A stretch of DNA of 17,013 nt from an uncultured bacterium (lineage in GTDB: Bacteria > Bacillota > Clostridia > Christensenellales > Borkfalkiaceae), in the NCBI GenBank assembly GCA_934871445.1, contig CAKXBD010000032.1, forward strand, positions 1 through 17,013. Reading direction: 5' to 3'. Within the stretch, counting starts at the first letter, position 1, and each line of letters begins with the position of its first letter. Below are positions 14,434 to 17,013 of this stretch, one piece after another. Made by a program: the position numbers and the translations under genes. The notes beneath the pieces were generated by a model. The model had not been told where the DNA came from, ran no database searches, and saw nothing but the letters and a program-made list of their open reading frames with translations.

Positions 14434-15870
14434 TTACGACTTTGCGTTCAGTCCGAAATGCGCCCTTCCGCCCGCAGCGTTCATACTTGCTGCAAGCATA
14501 TCCGTTTTCATCTTTGCAATAAACGAAAGCGATTCGTCCGCAAGTTTTTCGTAGTGCGCGTTCGGCTTCTCGTCGCGGAACTGCGCGGACGACTTAAAGA
14601 GCCGCATGAGCTGGGCTTTATCGTCCGTAAACATCGCAAAACGCGCCATGAGCGAATACTCGTCCTTGTCCTCGTTCCCCGTTAAAGAGATACCGTTATA
14701 GAGTTGAACGAACTTCGCGCCGCCCTTTGATTTTTCCGCGCGTTCGACGATCTCTCTGTCGTCCATCCGCGTCAGGCTGTCCTTGCCGCGCGATTTCATG
14801 ACGCTCTCTCGCCTTTCTTCCGCCCTTTCCGTAGCCAGAGCCGCCGCTTCGCTCGGCAGCATATATATCTCCGACTTCGCTTCTTCTACCGATTCGAGCG
14901 CAGCTTCCTTTTCCACCACCGCTTCTTTTTGCAGAACATACTTGGCGATTTTATCCGCGTCGGCGATTGCCGTAAACAGCGCGTTTGGATCGCTCTTTAT
15001 CGCCGATTTCCAGCTCCCGATATACGCGCCGCTGTTGCGCACCGCGTTTTCGTCCACGTCGATGCCGAAATCCTGCTCCATAAATACCGAAGCAATCTCC
15101 GCTCGCAATTCTTCCATCGCGTATTCTTCCGAATTCCTGTCCGCGTTCAAAGGTCTGTTTAGCCGCGTCTCGTGTCCCGTAGAGTGCCCCATTTCATGCA
15201 GAGCCGTCGAATAGAACTCCTGCATATCGTAAAAGTCCTCGCGGACGGGAAGATGGATCTCGTCGCTCGTTTTACTGTAATATGCCTGCGAACCGCCGTA
15301 CACGATCTTCGATTCGTGCTCGTTCCAATATGCGAGCATCCGCTCCGCACGCTCCGACTTTGCGCCCTCGTCCAAAGCCGAAACCTCCTTTTCGGGAATG
15401 CCGTCAATGAGGTCGGCATTGAACACCGTATAGTACCTGCGGATCGGATAGACGTTTTCGTCCATGTACGCCTGCCGCTCGTCCGCACTCATCCCGTCCA
15501 GCACGCTGCGGTCGAACTTCTCATGCGTGTCCCTGTCCCATAAATCGAAGAACTCCACCGAAACGCCTGCGTTTCTACCGAGACTCTTGCCTTCTGCGTC
15601 CGTCTTGAACGACCAGTCCCGCGCTTTCATCTGATTGAAAGTCAGCCATCGGTTATCGCTGTATCCGCGCTCCATCGCCACAAGAAAAAGATACAGATTG
15701 TTTACGCCCCTGTACTTCTTTCCCGTGACCGCGTTTTCGGGTGCACCGCGCGTCCGCCAGCCCTGCTTCCACAGCCCGCCGCTGTCCAGATTTGCGACGA
15801 GCATATCCGCGAGCTGCTTACGCTGCGGCGAGAGTTTGTCATACGCGCTCCTTTCCGTCGTTTCGCTCAT
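14434..15870 (-). CDS. ArdC-type antirestriction protein with extra primase-polymerase-like C-terminal domain
   Basis: The 478-residue protein starts with an ArdC N-terminal single-strand DNA-binding domain (about 10-160: W-rich, GVNNLYLFLVA 55-65, WLTFNQMKA 75-83, YYTVFNADLIDG 146-157). A zincin-like metallopeptidase domain follows with HEMGHSTGH (225-233) and the third ligand region EELRAEIAS (253-261). Residues about 365-455 are an extra helical domain (DDREIVERAEKSKGGAKFVQLYNG, then EYSLMARFAMFTDDKAQLMRLFKSS) that resembles the helix-bundle domain of NrS-1-like primase-polymerases, where it helps bind the template. ArdC proteins protect incoming single-stranded conjugative DNA from restriction. 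The GAGGAGGT before the ATG supports the start. The gene overlaps the small protein upstream by 32 bases and leads straight into the MT-A70 gene. Confidence 0.82.
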   Translation of the reverse strand: MSETTERSAYDKLSPQRKQLADMLVANLDSGGLWKQGWRTRGAPENAVTGKKYRGVNNLYLFLVAMERGYSDNRWLTFNQMKARDWSFKTDAEGKSLGRNAGVSVEFFDLWDRDTHEKFDRSVLDGMSADERQAYMDENVYPIRRYYTVFNADLIDGIPEKEVSALDEGAKSERAERMLAYWNEHESKIVYGGSQAYYSKTSDEIHLPVREDFYDMQEFYSTALHEMGHSTGHETRLNRPLNADRNSEEYAMEELRAEIASVFMEQDFGIDVDENAVRNSGAYIGSWKSAIKSDPNALFTAIADADKIAKYVLQKEAVVEKEAALESVEEAKSEIYMLPSEAAALATERAEERRESVMKSRGKDSLTRMDDREIVERAEKSKGGAKFVQLYNGISLTGNEDKDEYSLMARFAMFTDDKAQLMRLFKSSAQFRDEKPNAHYEKLADESLSFIAKMKTDMLAASMNAAGGRAHFGLNAKS

Positions 15871-16009
15871 ATCGAATTTTTACCTCCTCTTGTAATGCGG
15901 GCGATTCTTCCTCGAAGCCGTAGCCTGTATCGTCCCCGTCGTACAGTTCCTCGAACGTATAGCCTTTCGGCACATACAGTTCCACTTCTTTTTTTCTCTT
16001 CCTTTTCAC
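15839..16009 (-). CDS. Small acidic hypothetical protein
   Basis: The frame can be read from a TTG at 16045, but GTG at 16009 is preferred because CGGAGGAAAGC sits directly before it, giving 56 residues. The N-terminus is basic (VKRKRKKEVELYVP) and the middle and end are acidic and rich in Glu, Asp, Gly and Tyr (EELYDGDDTGYGFEEE). No known domain or membrane segment is recognised. It is the first gene of the ArdC operon and its 3' end overlaps the ArdC start by 32 bases, a coupling arrangement. A role as a small partner or regulator of ArdC is possible but unsupported. Confidence 0.55.
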   Translation of the reverse strand: MKRKRKKEVELYVPKGYTFEELYDGDDTGYGFEEESPALQEEVKIRYERNDGKERV

Positions 16010-16124
16010 GCTTTCCTCCGAAAAATTTTTACCTTTGCTCTGCAAATCGTCTTTCTACAATTCGTATTGATTTTTAATTCTTGTCGATTACAGACTGACG
16101 GAACTGTTGACAATGCAGATACCC

Positions 16125-16157
16125 GGCAGCGGCTTTGAGCCGCTGCCTTTTCTTTTT
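16125..16157 (+). terminator. Strong intrinsic-type hairpin pointing to the plus strand
   Basis: GGCAGCGGC (16125-16133) pairs perfectly with GCCGCTGCC (16139-16147) around TTTGA and is followed by TTTTCTTTTT (16148-16157). That is a rho-independent terminator on the plus strand. It is curious because no plus-strand gene is visible to its left. On the minus strand the same stem lacks a U-run and would lie in the leader upstream of the small-protein/ArdC genes. It may stop an antisense or small RNA, or be a leftover from the rearranged ends. Confidence 0.6.
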
Positions 16158-16293
16158 ACTTTCCGCCCTTATCCGCGCCGTTTGCGGGGCGAGGTTTGTA
16201 ACTTTTTTGTTCCCGTTTGGGCTGAAACCTCTCCGCATTTTCGCGCACCGCTTTCATTGCCGTATGCTCATAGTACTCATCCGCTCCACCCAT
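16156..16293 (-). pseudogene. 45-codon tail, probably the 3' end of a lost element gene
   Basis: In a different frame from TetR an open frame runs from ATG at 16293 to TAA at 16156: an acidic, tyrosine-rich start (ADEYYEHTAMKAVRENAERF) and a basic, proline- and glycine-rich end (KPRPANGADKGGK). The GC-rich codons and charged tail resemble the C-termini of conjugative-element proteins. There is no ribosome site before the ATG, and a stop lies immediately before it. It overlaps the TetR end by 40 bases. The best reading is a leftover 3' end joined to a broken TetR. A frameshifted TetR C-terminus is the alternative. Confidence 0.4.
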
Positions 16294-16676
16294 TCATGTT
16301 CAAAGTTTGAGTACTTCGTCCCTTCCGAACAGACAAGCAGCAAGCGCATAGCATCAAAACGTTCGTACAAGTATCCGAACCACCAGCGCATATATTCTCG
16401 GTCCATATCCCAAGCCTTTTTCAGTTCTTCGTCCGTCAGGCTTGCAGGCGCAAGAGACTTTTTTTCTACGACCTTATCCAAATCTGCAACCGTACCGTCC
16501 ACCAACGCGCAGAATAGTTCCTCTTTGCCTTTATACCTTTTATACAGTGCGCCCGTCGTAACGCCCGCATTTTTACATATCTCCTGCAAAGACGCATCCA
16601 AAAAGCCTTTTTTCAAAAATTCCTCTTTCGCACTCGTAAGGATACGGGGATCAATGCTTCTGTCGGGTACCGCCAT
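16254..16676 (-). CDS. TetR/AcrR-family regulator, shortened at the C-terminus
   Basis: The 140-residue protein begins with a TetR helix-turn-helix: RILTSAKEEFLKKGFLDASL (11-30), EICKNAGVTTGALYKRYKGKEELF (32-55). The ligand-binding part is cut short: YMRWWFGYLYERFDAMRLLLVCSEG (95-119) is normal, but the frame stops about 20 residues later. Members are usually about 190-210 residues, so some 50-60 residues, including the dimer-forming last helices, are missing. The ATG at 16676 follows AAGGGAGGTTGT, a strong ribosome site, and lies under a consensus promoter. No divergent target gene is visible. A repeated site over the transcription start suggests self-repression before the gene was damaged. 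Whether the short product still works is unknown. Confidence 0.8.
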   Translation of the reverse strand: MAVPDRSIDPRILTSAKEEFLKKGFLDASLQEICKNAGVTTGALYKRYKGKEELFCALVDGTVADLDKVVEKKSLAPASLTDEELKKAWDMDREYMRWWFGYLYERFDAMRLLLVCSEGTKYSNFEHEWVERMSTMSIRQ

Positions 16677-16692
16677 ACAACCTCCCTTCTTA

Positions 16693-16717
16693 ATCGATAA
16701 TTAAACTATCGATAATT
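16693..16717 (-). promoter_or_regulatory. Direct repeat, candidate TetR operator
   Basis: ATCGATAATT occurs at 16693-16702 and again at 16708-16717, a 15-base period. Each copy contains the palindrome ATCGAT. The repeats lie between the -10 box and the ribosome site of the TetR gene, where a bound protein would block transcription. By location this is the likely autoregulatory operator. Confidence 0.5.
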
Positions 16718-16725
16718 GTATTATC

Positions 16726-16754
16726 ATTATATCTTCACTCTCCGCTTTTGTCAA
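16726..16754 (-). promoter_or_regulatory. Consensus sigma-70 promoter of the TetR gene
   Basis: On the minus strand TTGACA (16749-16754) and TATAAT (16726-16731) are both exact consensus hexamers separated by 17 bases, the optimal spacing. Transcription would start about 10 bases further on, inside or just before the ATCGATAATT repeats. It is the strongest promoter visible in the window. Confidence 0.8.
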
Positions 16755-16759
16755 GACTT

Positions 16760-16787
16760 TTTATATAAAATTTTTTAAAGCTGTCAA
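16760..16787 (-). promoter_or_regulatory. Possible second, upstream promoter for TetR
   Basis: TTGACA (16782-16787) and TATAAA (16760-16765) on the minus strand are 16 bases apart and just upstream of the consensus promoter. The region is very AT-rich, so chance is a real possibility. Confidence 0.3.
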
Positions 16788-16900
16788 TTTTCTTTTTCGA
16801 GTTCAATTCCTGTTTTTCGTAAAAACAGCGAATTGTCAGCATAAAAATATAAAGATTTTTTTGGTTTTAAGAATTTCTATTTTTCACCCGTTTAATAGCA
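16766..16900. other. AT-rich intergenic gap with one small hairpin
   Basis: No gene is seen between the TetR promoter and the tRNA terminator. The stretch is strongly AT-rich. CTGTTTTT-CGT-AAAAACAG (16810-16828) is a perfect 8-base stem with no run of T after it, and a looser match GCTGTCAATT / AATTGTCAGC (16780-16789 and 16831-16840) flanks it. No convincing plus-strand promoter was found. Confidence 0.4.
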
Positions 16901-16937
16901 AAAAACCTTGAAAAACTTATCGTTTTTCAAGGTTTTT
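16901..16937 (-). terminator. Intrinsic terminator after the tRNA
   Basis: AACCTTGAAAAAC pairs with GTTTTTCAAGGTT around a five-base loop, a stem of 13 or more pairs. On the minus strand the stem is followed by TTTTTTGC, so it ends the tRNA transcript. The plus strand also has a T-run (TTTTTC), so it may work both ways. Confidence 0.8.
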
Positions 16938-16938
16938 C

Positions 16939-16964
16939 TTGTTGGTAGTATTATTGACCAACAA
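16939..16964 (-). repeat. Inverted repeat between tRNA and terminator
   Basis: TTGTTGGT (16939-16946) and ACCAACAA (16957-16964) are exact reverse complements around ten bases, starting three bases past the tRNA CCA end. It may be a 3'-trailer stem for tRNA processing. Confidence 0.45.
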
Positions 16965-16967
16965 ATA

Positions 16968-17013
16968 TGGTCGAGGCGACGGGATTTGAACCCACGACCT
17001 CATGGTCCCGAAC
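16968..17013 (-). tRNA. tRNA-Pro(CGG), 5' part outside window
   Basis: Reading the minus strand from the right edge: an anticodon loop TTCGGGA with anticodon CGG flanked by T33 and G37, the 3' anticodon stem CCATG, a five-base variable loop AGGTC, the T-arm GTGGG-TTCAAAT-CCCGT, the acceptor strand CGCCTCG, discriminator A and an encoded CCA. CGG reads the proline codon CCG. The first 30 or so bases lie beyond the window, so pairing of the acceptor stem (expected start CGAGGCG) could not be checked. tRNA genes are common integration sites for elements, but no copy of this 3' end was found elsewhere in the window. Confidence 0.9.

Larger units (their letters stand above)
9741..16293 (-). mobile_element. 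Fragment of an integrative conjugative/mobilizable element
   Basis: Genes for the start of conjugative transfer lie together in one direction: antirestriction, DNA methylation, relaxosome and relaxase, and coupling protein. Starts and stops overlap or nearly touch throughout. There is no integrase, replication protein, mating-pore (VirB) gene or cargo beyond the methyltransferases, and the coupling protein is cut. The fragment is therefore a partial or decayed element, or one whose other parts lie elsewhere. By eye the DNA is richer in G and C than the sugar operon and the TetR/tRNA region. Boundaries given are the outermost element-like coding bases, not mapped att sites. Confidence 0.75.

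Noticed and set aside
16107..16310. Plus-strand frames of 67 and 189 codons around 16107-16704
   Set aside because: They are antisense to TetR and the element tail, have Pro/Arg/Leu-rich shadow composition, and no ribosome site.
1..17013. CRISPR array, toxin-antitoxin pair or phage defence cluster
   Set aside because: No regularly spaced repeats and no recognisable toxin, nuclease or defence genes were found; the antirestriction and methyltransferase genes fit a conjugative element.

Overview
The window looks like chromosomal DNA from a Gram-positive bacterium, most likely an uncultured gut-type Clostridia relative. Support: Shine-Dalgarno-led genes with ATG/GTG starts and tight overlaps, a lipoprotein-anchored sugar system with LplB/YtcP-type permeases, a MobL/MobP-type relaxase module of the kind common in Firmicutes conjugative elements, and a tRNA-Pro. 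Nearly every gene is on the minus strand, so transcription runs from high to low coordinates. Species cannot be named from the sequence alone.

Region 1 (about 1-9660) is a carbohydrate-use operon. In transcription order: a secreted beta-helix lipoprotein resembling GH28/GH49 enzymes (7989-9659), two CUT1 ABC permeases (7002-7979 and 6061-6987), a GH36-like alpha-galactosidase (3841-5982), a short DUF4838-like protein with a CHCPKC motif (2832-3782), a second GH36 alpha-galactosidase (793-2802), and a membrane-anchored protein running off the left edge (1-718). The simplest reading is that a galactose-containing, possibly acidic, glycan is cut at the surface, imported by the permeases and trimmed in the cytoplasm. 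No solute-binding protein, ATPase or regulator is in view.

Region 2 (about 9741-16293) is a fragment of an integrative conjugative or mobilizable element. In transcription order: a small acidic protein, an ArdC-type antirestriction protein with a primase-polymerase-like C-terminal helical domain, an MT-A70 adenine methyltransferase, a DUF6291-like protein, a beta-class DNA methyltransferase, a hairpin-rich gap that could be oriT, a ribbon-helix-helix relaxosome protein, a MobL/MobP-type relaxase, and a VirD4/TraG coupling protein cut off after its Walker A half. No integrase, mating-pore genes or att sites are visible, and both edges look broken: TraG runs into a structured non-TraG segment at about 9850, and at the other edge a TetR gene overlaps a 45-codon tail resembling the end of another element gene. 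The join to Region 1 may be a real rearrangement or an assembly join.

Region 3 (about 16254-17013) has a C-terminally shortened TetR regulator with a perfect consensus sigma-70 promoter and a repeated ATCGATAATT operator candidate, an AT-rich gap, a strong terminator, and the 3' part of a tRNA-Pro(CGG) on the minus strand at the right edge.
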